DNA of 30,693 nt from a virus. The stretch lies in the IMG/VR virus record IMGVR_UViG_3300025732_000182, positions 1-30,693 of that record, one strand, 5' to 3'. Of this stretch, positions 24,359-30,534 are shown piece by piece. The position numbers were made by a program, and so were the translations under genes. Position 1 is the first letter of the stretch, and every line of letters starts with the position of its first letter. The notes under the pieces are model-generated. The model was not told the origin of the DNA. It searched no databases and was given only the letters and a program-made list of their open reading frames with translations.

Positions 24359-24511
24359 TTACTTTTTCTTTTTCATTTTCATTTTCTTAACTTGCTCCCT
24401 ATCAGCTTTAGTATCAGCCTTTGAGCCTTCTTTGTAACCTTTCTTCTTATCACGCTTTTTATCTTCTGCTGAGCTTTCTACGTCTTTCATGGTTGGTTTT
24501 TTCTTTTTCAT
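24359..24511 (-). CDS. 50-aa lysine-rich charged protein
   Basis: ATG at 24511 follows GGGGATGAA. The frame closes at TAA 24359. The product is extremely rich in Lys, Asp and Glu, begins MKKKKPTMKDVESSAEDKKR, and ends in a run of Lys and Met. It has no hydrophobic core, so it is likely disordered. It parallels the two lysine-rich micro-proteins at the tail end. Function unknown. The composition might reflect nucleic-acid binding. Confidence 0.6.
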   Translation of the reverse strand: MKKKKPTMKDVESSAEDKKRDKKKGYKEGSKADTKADREQVKKMKMKKKK

Positions 24512-24561
24512 TTCATCCCCGTAGTTAATTTTCTTTTATTTTATAACATATTACATAAATG

Positions 24562-24786
24562 TCAACTCTTGTAATCTTCTATTTTACTTATTAATTCTTT
24601 TACAGCCTTTAAAGCTTGAGGCGGTATCCATATTCTCTTCCAACCTGCTTCCTGCTTCTTTTTCCTGCTTTCCCTTTGTGCTTCTGCATTGTATTTCTTC
24701 TCACATGGCGGGCACATGTAATCATGCTTAGCTATCTGTCTAGCTGTTGGCATAAAACTGTTGAAGCATATCCTACAGTGTTTCAT
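24562..24786 (-). CDS. Small zinc-ribbon protein (74 aa)
   Basis: Residues 4-29 contain CRIC and CPPC, an arrangement typical of a zinc ribbon that binds nucleic acid or stabilises a small fold. A basic stretch (ESRKKKQEAGWKRIWI) follows, with a helical C-terminus. The start at 24786 is coupled to the upstream stop as ATGA. Role unknown. Similar short zinc-ribbon proteins occur among phage early genes. Confidence 0.7.
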   Translation of the reverse strand: MKHCRICFNSFMPTARQIAKHDYMCPPCEKKYNAEAQRESRKKKQEAGWKRIWIPPQALKAVKELISKIEDYKS

Positions 24787-25064
24787 TTACCTTCTGCCTT
24801 TTCTATAATAGCCTCTATCTTAGGAAAGTTAGTATCATGTGTTATCATTTTCTTTAACAATCCTAACGTTTCTTTCAAAGCCTCTAGGAGTTCGGGAGCG
24901 GCTGCTATTAATCTTGCATCCACTTCTTCTCCAACATCAGCAATCCATCCGTTGCATTCTCCCTTCTCGTTTGTCGGATAAACACAGTAACCGTGCCCAT
25001 CCCAATTATGACTTGCTTCAGTTTCTTCTCCATTATAGCCCCAGGGTGCTGCTGTATGTGACAT
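24783..25064 (-). CDS. Phage protein with DARLIAAAPELLEAL motif (93 aa)
   Basis: The ATG at 25064 (MSHTAAPWGYNGEETEASHN) has AAGGATTAACAC in front and is preferred to the in-frame ATG at 25106. The C-terminal half holds EEVDARLIAAAPELLEALKE (about 59-78), a widespread motif of small phage proteins that begin 'HTPGPW'. The N-terminal half is aromatic and Asn/Gly-rich. The biochemical role of this family is unknown. Confidence 0.8.
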   Translation of the reverse strand: MSHTAAPWGYNGEETEASHNWDGHGYCVYPTNEKGECNGWIADVGEEVDARLIAAAPELLEALKETLGLLKKMITHDTNFPKIEAIIEKAEGK

Positions 25065-25068
25065 TGTG

Positions 25069-25263
25069 TTAATCCTTTTTTCTTCCGTTAATTTTAAGTA
25101 GCGCATTTGATAAAGATTCGACGTGATCTTGGCGATTCAATAAACCACATTTTTCACACACCCTTGATCTAATCTTTACTTTGTTAAATTCTATAGGGAA
25201 ATAATCACTCCATTCAGGCTTATGCTTAATAAGTCGCCAAAATAAAGTTTGTATTAACCACAT
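25069..25263 (-). CDS. Hypothetical protein with CxxC (64 aa)
   Basis: ATG at 25263 follows AAAGGATTAATAC, the same ribosome-site sequence as several early genes here. The product has CEKCGLLNRQ (a CxxC pair), hydrophobic residues at the start (MWLIQTLFWRLI) and a basic end. Perhaps a single-knuckle zinc protein. Unknown family. Confidence 0.6.
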   Translation of the reverse strand: MWLIQTLFWRLIKHKPEWSDYFPIEFNKVKIRSRVCEKCGLLNRQDHVESLSNALLKINGRKKD

Positions 25264-25266
25264 GTA

Positions 25267-25509
25267 TTAATCCTTTATGTTAAGTTCTTCTAATACCCAA
25301 TAAATATTACGCAATTTATTATCACCTCCTAATCGAGGGTTATAATCCGGTTTATCAGGTAAGAAATCTTCAATCAATTTAAGCGTATCAACAAGCTTAG
25401 TGTTCTGTTCTGTTAGTTCTTTTATTCTTGCCGCCAATGATAAAGTTATGTCTCTAACTTCGGCGGTTGCTTTTTTTCCTTCTGCTAGCATATCGTTTAA
25501 TTCCTGCAT
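25267..25509 (-). CDS. Coiled-coil hypothetical protein (80 aa)
   Basis: The ATG at 25509 lies inside the end of the upstream 51-aa gene (13-nt overlap). Residues about 1-50 are predicted helical coiled coil (LAARIKELTEQNTKLVDTLK). A charged C-terminus follows. It may form dimers. No family recognised. Confidence 0.65.
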   Translation of the reverse strand: MQELNDMLAEGKKATAEVRDITLSLAARIKELTEQNTKLVDTLKLIEDFLPDKPDYNPRLGGDNKLRNIYWVLEELNIKD

Positions 25510-25652
25510 GGCCTAACCTTTTGATAACTTGTTACGTACATATTTCCTTTATAGGTATAAACTTTTACTATACACCCTGTACAAGCCCCATATACTCTTT
25601 TACCAAAAAGTCTTGCTTTCAATCTAATCCATAATCCAGAGCTTTTTAGCAT
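25497..25652 (-). CDS. 51-aa hypothetical basic protein
   Basis: The frame starts at ATG 25652 after a purine-rich GAAGACTAAGACC site and ends at TAA 25497. The product, MLKSSGLWIRLKARLFGKRV and on, is basic with a CTGC and a final CRN. The short sequence before its start is also found before the 38-aa gene at 26008 (AACCAACACAA..GACTAAGAC). No family recognised. Its overlap with the next gene supports translation. Confidence 0.5.
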   Translation of the reverse strand: MLKSSGLWIRLKARLFGKRVYGACTGCIVKVYTYKGNMYVTSYQKVRPCRN

Positions 25653-25678
25653 GGTCTTAGTCTTCTTGTGTTGGTTAT
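25653..25678 (-). repeat. Leader repeat, copy 1 of 2
   Basis: On the minus strand AACCAACACAAGAAGACTAA precedes the ATG at 25652. A near copy (AACCAACACAAAAGGACTAA) lies before the ATG at 26008. Both provide the ribosome-binding region of a tiny gene and differ at a few bases. Confidence 0.65.
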
Positions 25679-25800
25679 ACTACTTTTAATTGATCCTCTA
25701 TTTCTTTTGCTTGTTTTTTAGTTATTTTTATCGGAATTCCATTTTTAATTACAAGGTAAAATGTCTTATCCATAACATCCTGTATAATTTCAATCTTCAT
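25675..25800 (-). CDS. 41-aa hypothetical protein after promoter A
   Basis: ATG at 25800 follows AGGAG and lies directly after the duplicated promoter-operator module (copy A). The product, MKIEIIQDVMDKTFYLVIKN and on, is a compact mixed alpha/beta small protein. Its position behind a putative operator suggests repressor-controlled expression. Unknown function. Confidence 0.6.
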   Translation of the reverse strand: MKIEIIQDVMDKTFYLVIKNGIPIKITKKQAKEIEDQLKVV

Positions 25801-25801
25801 A

Positions 25802-25927
25802 CCATTCTCCTATTTATTGTCTTGATTCCCCTATAATACACCTATTCTTGACGCCGTCAAGAGTTATTTCAATAAATATCTATTTATTTCATTATACCAC
25901 ATTAACTATATGATTTATATAAAATAT
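25802..25927 (-). repeat. Duplicated promoter-operator module, copy A
   Basis: About 126 bp that match 26318-26438 closely, with identical tails of 37 bp. Contents in transcription order: the end of the preceding small gene, a -35/-10 pair, an operator-like dyad, and an AGGAG ribosome site. The two copies differ by small indels and base changes, which shows they have diverged since duplication. Confidence 0.85.
25833..25861 (-). promoter_or_regulatory. Promoter A with dyad operator
   Basis: TTGACG (25855-25860) and TATTAT (25833-25838) are 16 bp apart on the minus strand. A 15-bp perfect dyad, CTTGACGGCGTCAAG (25847-25861), covers the -35 box, so a bound dimeric repressor would block RNA polymerase. 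The XRE protein at 30175-30534 is a candidate binder, by inference only. Confidence 0.7.
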
Positions 25928-26008
25928 ATTTCTTACTTGGGTTGGCATTTCAGCTTGCTCCATCCATCCATGTAATACACCGCGCTCAAAGTCTGTTAAA
26001 TTTATCAT
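25892..26008 (-). CDS. 38-aa hypothetical protein
   Basis: The ATG at 26008 follows AAAAGGACTAAGACT. The frame is closed at TAA 25892, inside the repeated module. The product starts MINLTDFERGVLHGWMEQAE and may form a helical hairpin. The last 12 residues are coded by the duplicated sequence, so they might be fortuitous. Function unknown. Confidence 0.5.
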   Translation of the reverse strand: MINLTDFERGVLHGWMEQAEMPTQVRNIFYINHIVNVV

Positions 26009-26033
26009 AGTCTTAGTCCTTTTGTGTTGGTTC
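26009..26033 (-). repeat. Leader repeat, copy 2 of 2
   Basis: Near copy of the sequence at 25653-25678. It contains AAGGA as the ribosome site and precedes the ATG at 26008. The paired leader repeats, along with the duplicated promoter module, show that this small-gene region grew by local duplication. Confidence 0.6.
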
Positions 26034-26315
26034 TTAGGCTGCAAACATGCGGCGCACATCATTTAAACTCTTTGCGTAGAAACCATTCCTGTCTTCGTTA
26101 CCAAATTCTTCGTTACCAAAATATTCGTTCTTACCAGCCCACATGCGGCAACTAATGGTATTATTTTCTGTGTGTAAACGAACAGTAGCTATAGTCACGC
26201 CATTAGGCTGCGTAATTGTTGAAATAGTTGAAGCCATTATCTCGCGACCTTTCATACCTAGAAGATTTGCAAGTTTTGATTTAGCAGTAGAAATGATAAT
26301 TTTTTTGTTTTCCAT
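26034..26315 (-). CDS. Hypothetical protein after promoter B (93 aa)
   Basis: Two ATGs lie close together. The one at 26315 (MENKKIIISTAKSKLANLLG) has AGGAG at 7 nt, whereas the first, at 26321, is too close to that site. The body is mixed alpha/beta, with TISTITQPNGVTIATVRLHT and an acidic, Phe/Gly-rich stretch before a basic end. No domain recognised. It is directly behind the putative operator (copy B), so likely repressor-controlled. Confidence 0.65.
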   Translation of the reverse strand: MENKKIIISTAKSKLANLLGMKGREIMASTISTITQPNGVTIATVRLHTENNTISCRMWAGKNEYFGNEEFGNEDRNGFYAKSLNDVRRMFAA

Positions 26316-26317
26316 AT

Positions 26318-26438
26318 CCATTCTCCTATTTGTTGATTCCCCTATAATACACCCATTCTTGATACCGTCAAGGGTTATTTCAACAAATAATCAATTATTT
26401 TATTATACCACATTAACTATATGATTTATATAAAATAT
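26318..26438 (-). repeat. Duplicated promoter-operator module, copy B
   Basis: About 121 bp, matching 25802-25927 with small indels. Its upstream part contains the last codons of the 155-aa gene, so each copy begins inside a different preceding gene. Confidence 0.85.
26344..26372 (-). promoter_or_regulatory. Promoter B with dyad operator
   Basis: TTGACG (26366-26371) and TATTAT (26344-26349) are 16 bp apart. The dyad is CTTGACGGTATCAAG (26358-26372), which keeps the outer CTTGA...TCAAG half-sites of copy A but differs in the centre, as expected for a repressor that reads the half-sites. Confidence 0.7.
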
Positions 26439-26893
26439 CCTTCATCTTGCGCTAATTTATGTAATGGGGAAACATGATTTAATGCGCTTGCATCTATCTT
26501 GTCGAAATCTTCTATAGTCTCGTAACCTTTATTTATTACACTCCCTAAAGCGTCTAATACTTGGTAAATTTCATCAGATATAATTATACCCCCTGCCTCT
26601 ACTAGACTTGTCGCCCATCCTGTAACTGCTAATAAATACTTACGTGTGCAAAACTTATTTTTACACATGTACGAACCTACCTTACGTACAAACCTATCCA
26701 TACGGTTATACAATCTAGCCCTACGTTTAGGGTCACGGGTGGAGAAGGACTTCTCTACCTCTTCTTGACAAATTTGTAATGCTTCTTTTATCTCATCGTT
26801 GTTAGTATTGTTAAAATGCATCTTTAGTAAAGTAGCTAATAAAGCTGGAATAATTGCATCTTCTATTAGTTGTTTGTCTGAAGCGTATGTCAT
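26426..26893 (-). CDS. Helical hypothetical protein (155 aa)
   Basis: The ATG at 26893 overlaps the upstream stop as ATGA. The product is mainly helical, has DPKRRARLYNRMDRFVRKVG as a basic region near residues 54-73 and two Cys around 77-82 (CKNKFC). No enzymatic motif is seen. Expressed with its neighbour. Unknown function. Confidence 0.65.
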   Translation of the reverse strand: MTYASDKQLIEDAIIPALLATLLKMHFNNTNNDEIKEALQICQEEVEKSFSTRDPKRRARLYNRMDRFVRKVGSYMCKNKFCTRKYLLAVTGWATSLVEAGGIIISDEIYQVLDALGSVINKGYETIEDFDKIDASALNHVSPLHKLAQDEGYFI

Positions 26894-27639
26894 TTGGATT
26901 GCTCTAAATGTAGCTCTATATATTCGCTGATTTTGCTAATTAGTTTATATTCTTTAATTTCTACCGTATCTAACGGTGGATAAAAATATTGCAATAACGT
27001 TTGCTTCTTAGGTTCTGTTTGCTCTGGTATTATTCTATAGGCGATTATATGTTCGTGTCCTTTCTCCTCAGGAAGAATCCAATTCTCCCACTGATAATTA
27101 AATGGAGATACATGCAATAATTCACGTCCTCCTAAAAATTTAATATCCACAAAGTTAGATTTTATTATATTTTTAGGTGTATCATTACCATTATGATTTA
27201 TCCACTCCCCTTGCTTTTGTTCGTCAAGTATAGGGTTTTCAGGTGAGAAGCTGTCAAAGATTGAGTTATTCAATTTTCTCGAATTACTGGCTATATGAGT
27301 AAATACAGCTTCTAAGGCTGCTTCCCACGATTCGGCCTCATCGCCTCCGTGGTGATAATATATTTTTCTAGCTATATCTATTATTTCCTCTGTAACATCT
27401 ATCTTGCTTTCCTCTTTCCATAGGCTGATTATATCACAATCGGATAGCTCGTTTTTAAATCGTTTACCATCTATAAACCATTGCAGGGGCAAAATTGAAC
27501 CTTCAATAACACCCACAACCGAATCCCTTCCTTCTGAATTTTTACCAATCCAATGGATAAATATCTTTTTGCCCTTCCTAACTTTATAAAAACTCCAAAC
27601 CCTCAATTCATCGCCATTTGGTAAATAATGTTTAGTCAT
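26890..27639 (-). CDS. Hypothetical protein of 249 aa
   Basis: ATG at 27639 follows AGAGGATTAT. The N-terminal third is beta-rich (VRKGKKIFIHWIG). The middle has a helical segment with ARKIYYHHGGDEAESWEAAL and the C-terminal third includes GHEHIIAYRIIPEQTEPKKQ. The mixture suggests two or three small domains, none of which I recognise. It is coupled to the 155-aa gene. Sequence composition is like its neighbours, giving no sign of recent import. Confidence 0.6.
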   Translation of the reverse strand: MTKHYLPNGDELRVWSFYKVRKGKKIFIHWIGKNSEGRDSVVGVIEGSILPLQWFIDGKRFKNELSDCDIISLWKEESKIDVTEEIIDIARKIYYHHGGDEAESWEAALEAVFTHIASNSRKLNNSIFDSFSPENPILDEQKQGEWINHNGNDTPKNIIKSNFVDIKFLGGRELLHVSPFNYQWENWILPEEKGHEHIIAYRIIPEQTEPKKQTLLQYFYPPLDTVEIKEYKLISKISEYIELHLEQSK

Positions 27640-27661
27640 ATAATCCTCTTTGTTAAATTTC

Positions 27662-27763
27662 TCATTTTAAAGCCCTAGGAACGCAATCTTGTTTTAAACA
27701 CTGTCGGATACTAAAATCCATTCTTGTTGCTGTAGCCCCCCTTAGAATCGTTTTAAACGCCAT
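27662..27763 (-). CDS. 33-aa possible micro-protein
   Basis: ATG 27763 lies 1 nt after the previous stop (TAGAATG), with GGGGGTTAGA as a possible ribosome site. The product, MAFKTILRGATATRMDFSIR and on, is basic with two Cys. It fills most of the gap between its neighbours. Coding is plausible but length is too short to be sure. Confidence 0.4.
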   Translation of the reverse strand: MAFKTILRGATATRMDFSIRQCLKQDCVPRALK

Positions 27764-27764
27764 T

Positions 27765-28013
27765 CTAACCCCCAAAGGTAAAATCCCCGTTCGTATAATA
27801 AACTTTCCCACATTCATCTATAGCAAAATTATCCATATTGACATGATCTCTGCTAAACATAGTCCCAGAGATGTATTTACCACCGCTTTGTTTTTCTATG
27901 TAGGTTAAAAGCCTATCAACTATTTTCTGCTGATACAAAAATCTAGAATGCATTTCCTCTATCTGTCTGCGTAACCTTTGACATTCGGTCTGGTAATCTA
28001 TCTTTAGTTTCAT
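27765..28013 (-). CDS. Hypothetical protein with coiled-coil start (82 aa)
   Basis: The ATG at 28013 follows GGGAG at 8 nt. Residues about 5-45 form a likely coiled coil (CQRLRRQIEEMHSRFLYQQK). The rest contains FAIDECGKVYYTNGDFTFGG. No family recognised. It may pair with the helicase module by position, without direct evidence. Confidence 0.6.
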   Translation of the reverse strand: MKLKIDYQTECQRLRRQIEEMHSRFLYQQKIVDRLLTYIEKQSGGKYISGTMFSRDHVNMDNFAIDECGKVYYTNGDFTFGG

Positions 28014-28113
28014 TAACTTGCTCCCGTTTATTCTCTATTTCTTTTAATAATTTATCTAAAACAGTATCTAATTTCTGCCAATTACCAGCATCTTTCTTCA
28101 AAGTGCGTTCCAT
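27943..28113 (-). CDS. Possible 56-aa charged protein overlapping two genes
   Basis: The frame runs from ATG 28113 in the end of the helicase gene to TAG 27943 inside the 82-aa gene. The product starts MERTLKKDAGNWQKLDTVLD and continues with KLLKEIENKREQ, a charged coiled-coil profile. It fills the 68-bp gap between those genes, but the overlap with the 82-aa gene (71 nt) and a weak ribosome site keep confidence low. Confidence 0.4.
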   Translation of the reverse strand: MERTLKKDAGNWQKLDTVLDKLLKEIENKREQVNETKDRLPDRMSKVTQTDRGNAF

Positions 28114-29338
28114 TTTTGTGAATCTCTAAATAAGGTTGCGATACTGAGCCTAGGTTTATAGTTTTGGTGTAACGTGAAAATCTAAGCTTGAGAGCTACTC
28201 CATTCCCCACTGGGTCTCCTTGTTCATCAAGCGGCCTTTCAATTAAATAACCTTGGTCACATGCGCGATTAAGCCCCCTACTACCTAATACTTTTTGTTC
28301 ATCATTGGTTTGGACTAACAAAACACACCAGATATTATGTTGTTTACATACCCTATGAACCCAGTTAGCTACATTTTCTAAGTGTTGTGCTTGCGTTTCC
28401 CCTTTCTTACATCCAGATACCAACTGGTAATAATCCAAAATAAAACCCTCAATCTTGTTTTTGTATACATGCAACTCTATTAAAGTTTTTAAATGGTCAA
28501 ACTCTACGCCTGGTACATCTTCAAAAATAACATTATGCTTTAACTTACCTATTGCCTCTCCAGCTTTAACAACTAAAGCTTTATCTTTAGTCATAAACGC
28601 GCAGGCAGGCACATCTAATTTTTGCCCTAACATTCTTTGGGATATTTCATTAGAACCCATTTCAGCGCAAACAAAAACATGTTTGTGGTCGGCATCGTTA
28701 AGATTGTTGCTTATCATGGTTGCAAGCATAGTCTTGCCACACTTAGGGGCTGCCATAAATGCATATACACGGCCTTTTTGTATACCACCTCCCATTGCTT
28801 CATCTAAAAGCCTCAAGCCAGTTTTTGCCATGTAAATTGGTTTATCAGAAACCATTTGTTTGTATAGCTTATCCATAGCTTCAACTATGCCAATTGAGCT
28901 TGCGCTACTTGTCCCGGTAATGATTTTTGTTGCGTCTGTAATTAATTCCGCTGCACATGCAATCCCGCCTTTGTCAAATGTATTTATTTTATCAAGGGTT
29001 ATATTGCATAAGTGTTTTAAGTTTCTCCTATACCCTAGGTCTGCTAGGTGTTTAATATCACTTTTAAAGCTTATCGGGCTTGCAAGAGACGCTAGCGTCG
29101 CTAAGTAACTTTTATTTTCCTCTTTGAATATTGCAGAAAATCTGTTGTAGAGCCTGAATGCGCTAACCTTTTCGCCCTCGTCTAAAAGTTTTTTTATGCA
29201 GGTGTAAATATCTTTATGCAAACCCTCGCTAAAACAATCTTCCGTCAGGATATCTAAAACTTTATAAACAATATCGTTGTTTGCAAGTATAGTTCCTAAT
29301 ACGGAAGCCTCCATATCTACGTTAATTAAATCAATCAT
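28082..29338 (-). CDS. DnaB-type replicative helicase
   Basis: The 418-aa product has an N-terminal domain (residues about 5-110) like DnaB's N-domain, starting INVDMEASVLGTILANNDIV. The RecA-like C-terminal domain shows Walker A AAPKCGKTML (196-205), Walker B IEGFILDYYQL (296-306), and a segment LGSRGLNRACDQ (351-362) matching DnaB's motif near the nucleotide-coordinating loop. It is a little shorter than E. coli DnaB (about 470). A phage-borne helicase beside a lambda-O/DnaT-like protein suggests self-driven replication, recruiting host primase and polymerase. It overlaps the initiator as ATGA, coupling the two. Confidence 0.92.
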   Translation of the reverse strand: MIDLINVDMEASVLGTILANNDIVYKVLDILTEDCFSEGLHKDIYTCIKKLLDEGEKVSAFRLYNRFSAIFKEENKSYLATLASLASPISFKSDIKHLADLGYRRNLKHLCNITLDKINTFDKGGIACAAELITDATKIITGTSSASSIGIVEAMDKLYKQMVSDKPIYMAKTGLRLLDEAMGGGIQKGRVYAFMAAPKCGKTMLATMISNNLNDADHKHVFVCAEMGSNEISQRMLGQKLDVPACAFMTKDKALVVKAGEAIGKLKHNVIFEDVPGVEFDHLKTLIELHVYKNKIEGFILDYYQLVSGCKKGETQAQHLENVANWVHRVCKQHNIWCVLLVQTNDEQKVLGSRGLNRACDQGYLIERPLDEQGDPVGNGVALKLRFSRYTKTINLGSVSQPYLEIHKNGTHFEERCW

Positions 29339-30006
29339 ATTTTCCTCAAATGTACGGTTTCTCTTTCGTCTTGTATTTTTGGTTTCTCTTTCAAGTCATA
29401 AGGAATGTATTTTCTTCTGTAATTTACTTTCCAAGTTAATAACCAATCTGTTTTTTTGCCTTTCTTCAAATGTTTTACACTTTCCCAATATAGTTTAAAT
29501 TCTTGCATCCAATCTGTTGCTATCATCAAAGAAACATTTCTTTCATTCATAGCAATTTTTATCCATTCCATTTCTGTTTTTTGATCTAGAACTAAAGGGG
29601 TAGTACTAACTACTTTATCTACTTTATCTTCTTTATCTACTTCAGTATCACGTGGTGATGTATCATTTGATGTATCATTTGATGTATCATTTGATGTATC
29701 ATTTGATGTATCACGTGGCGATACATTTGAAACTTTATCAACATTTACAAAGACATAGACGTTCGATAAGTACCTATCCCCTGCCATACGCACCTGGGTT
29801 CGGGTAAGGTGACCATAGGTTATTAAATCCTTGATTCCTTCTTGCACTGGATTAACCGTTAAGCCTGATAATTGTGACAGTGTTCTAATAGACGGATAGG
29901 TGCAATGATTATTGCGATAAAATTGAGAAAGCACTAAGCCTACAAATTTAGCTTTGTAATTTAAATTTGATTCAAGTAAATTATCGCGCCATTCTATAAT
30001 ATTCAT
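29335..30006 (-). CDS. Replication initiator, lambda-O/DnaT-like
   Basis: Residues about 20-75 form a winged-helix DNA-binding domain (SIRTLSQLSGLTVNPVQEGI) of the type found in phage initiators. Residues 97-120 are a low-complexity linker of SPRDT and NDTS repeats coded by the 12-bp array. Residues about 147-200 carry EMEWIKIAM, then W174, KKGKKTDWLLTWKVNYRRK. That last stretch resembles the DnaT/O tail motif 'kk.DW..tWrnWl.r' that contacts the helicase. It would bind the origin and load the DnaB-type helicase coded just downstream. Length 223 aa is compact. Confidence is good in role, moderate in the precise family. Confidence 0.8.
   Translation of the reverse strand: MNIIEWRDNLLESNLNYKAKFVGLVLSQFYRNNHCTYPSIRTLSQLSGLTVNPVQEGIKDLITYGHLTRTQVRMAGDRYLSNVYVFVNVDKVSNVSPRDTSNDTSNDTSNDTSNDTSPRDTEVDKEDKVDKVVSTTPLVLDQKTEMEWIKIAMNERNVSLMIATDWMQEFKLYWESVKHLKKGKKTDWLLTWKVNYRRKYIPYDLKEKPKIQDERETVHLRKI
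29656..29715. repeat. Five tandem 12-bp repeats in the initiator gene
   Basis: TGATGTATCATT occurs four times in a row (29656-29703) followed by a fifth copy with a changed end. They code the NDTS repeats between the initiator's two domains. In lambda the O-binding iterons lie in just this place in gene O, so these repeats are a strong candidate for the replication origin. Confidence 0.88.
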
Positions 30007-30174
30007 ATCTTTAACCTTACGGGTTGTTTACGGTATTTACGGAAAGGTATGGGGAGCGCGCCCGTAAACACGCCCGTAACAGAGATTATAAGCCCCTGCT
30101 TACCCACTTGTTGTATTGTATATTTCTAATAAATAATTGCAATATAATATTTCAATTATAAATTATTTTTATAC
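30007..30174 (-). promoter_or_regulatory. Early control region with TTACGG-type sites
   Basis: This 168-bp gap has five copies of a TTACGG/CCGTAA site: three in one orientation (30017-30023, 30027-30033, 30036-30042) and two inverted (30061-30067, 30073-30079). Upstream on the minus strand lie two candidate promoters, TTGCAA/TACAAT (30137-30142 and 30115-30120, 16-bp spacing), and a lone TATAAT (30085-30090) with a poor -35. Next to it is an AT-rich stretch. The sites look like a multi-site operator or iteron set in front of the initiator gene. Confidence 0.6.
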
Positions 30175-30534
30175 TTAGTCTTGCAACTTTTTAGTTGCCA
30201 TTATCCTTGACAAATCTACTAAAATCTTTTGCTGTTGCGGTTCTATTTTCTCTAGGTTTTCACCTATCTCTACAAGTACATTTAAATCAACGGTTGATAA
30301 CGGCTTCTCATAACCGCAAATAACGTCTATACTCTCTCCAAGAGCTTTAGCTATAAGAACCATTTTAGACATAGCTATGCGATCTTTACCTGATTCGTAC
30401 TTATCTAACTGATTAGTAGAAATCCCTATATTTTGAGCAAAATCTTTTCTAAGTATGTTTTTCCCTTTTCGGAAAATAGCAACCCTTTTGCCTATAGTTT
30501 TATCAAGTAATTTAGTGCAACTAGTATTCCTCAT
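30175..30534 (-). CDS. XRE-family repressor (HTH_3)
   Basis: The 119-aa protein has an HTH of the Cro/CI type at residues about 27-50 (RKDFAQNIGISTNQLDKYES), with the usual KxxDxAxxxGIS pattern. The region after it may form a dimerisation or effector part. No protease-type cleavage domain is seen, so a RecA-driven switch is not evident. AGGAG lies 7 nt before the ATG at 30534. A likely target is one of the operator sets described here, and which one cannot be settled from sequence alone. It may be an early regulator or a lysogeny repressor. Confidence 0.85.
   Translation of the reverse strand: MRNTSCTKLLDKTIGKRVAIFRKGKNILRKDFAQNIGISTNQLDKYESGKDRIAMSKMVLIAKALGESIDVICGYEKPLSTVDLNVLVEIGENLEKIEPQQQKILVDLSRIMATKKLQD

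Noticed and set aside
25892-25927. Second promoter in the duplicated module (GGTATAAT)
   Set aside because: TATAAT is present, but the sequence 15-19 bp upstream has no acceptable -35 box. In copy A it is also the stop-codon region of a small gene.
29656-29715. CRISPR-like array
   Set aside because: The units are 12 bp and directly abutting without spacers, and they code protein in frame. They are tandem iteron-like repeats.
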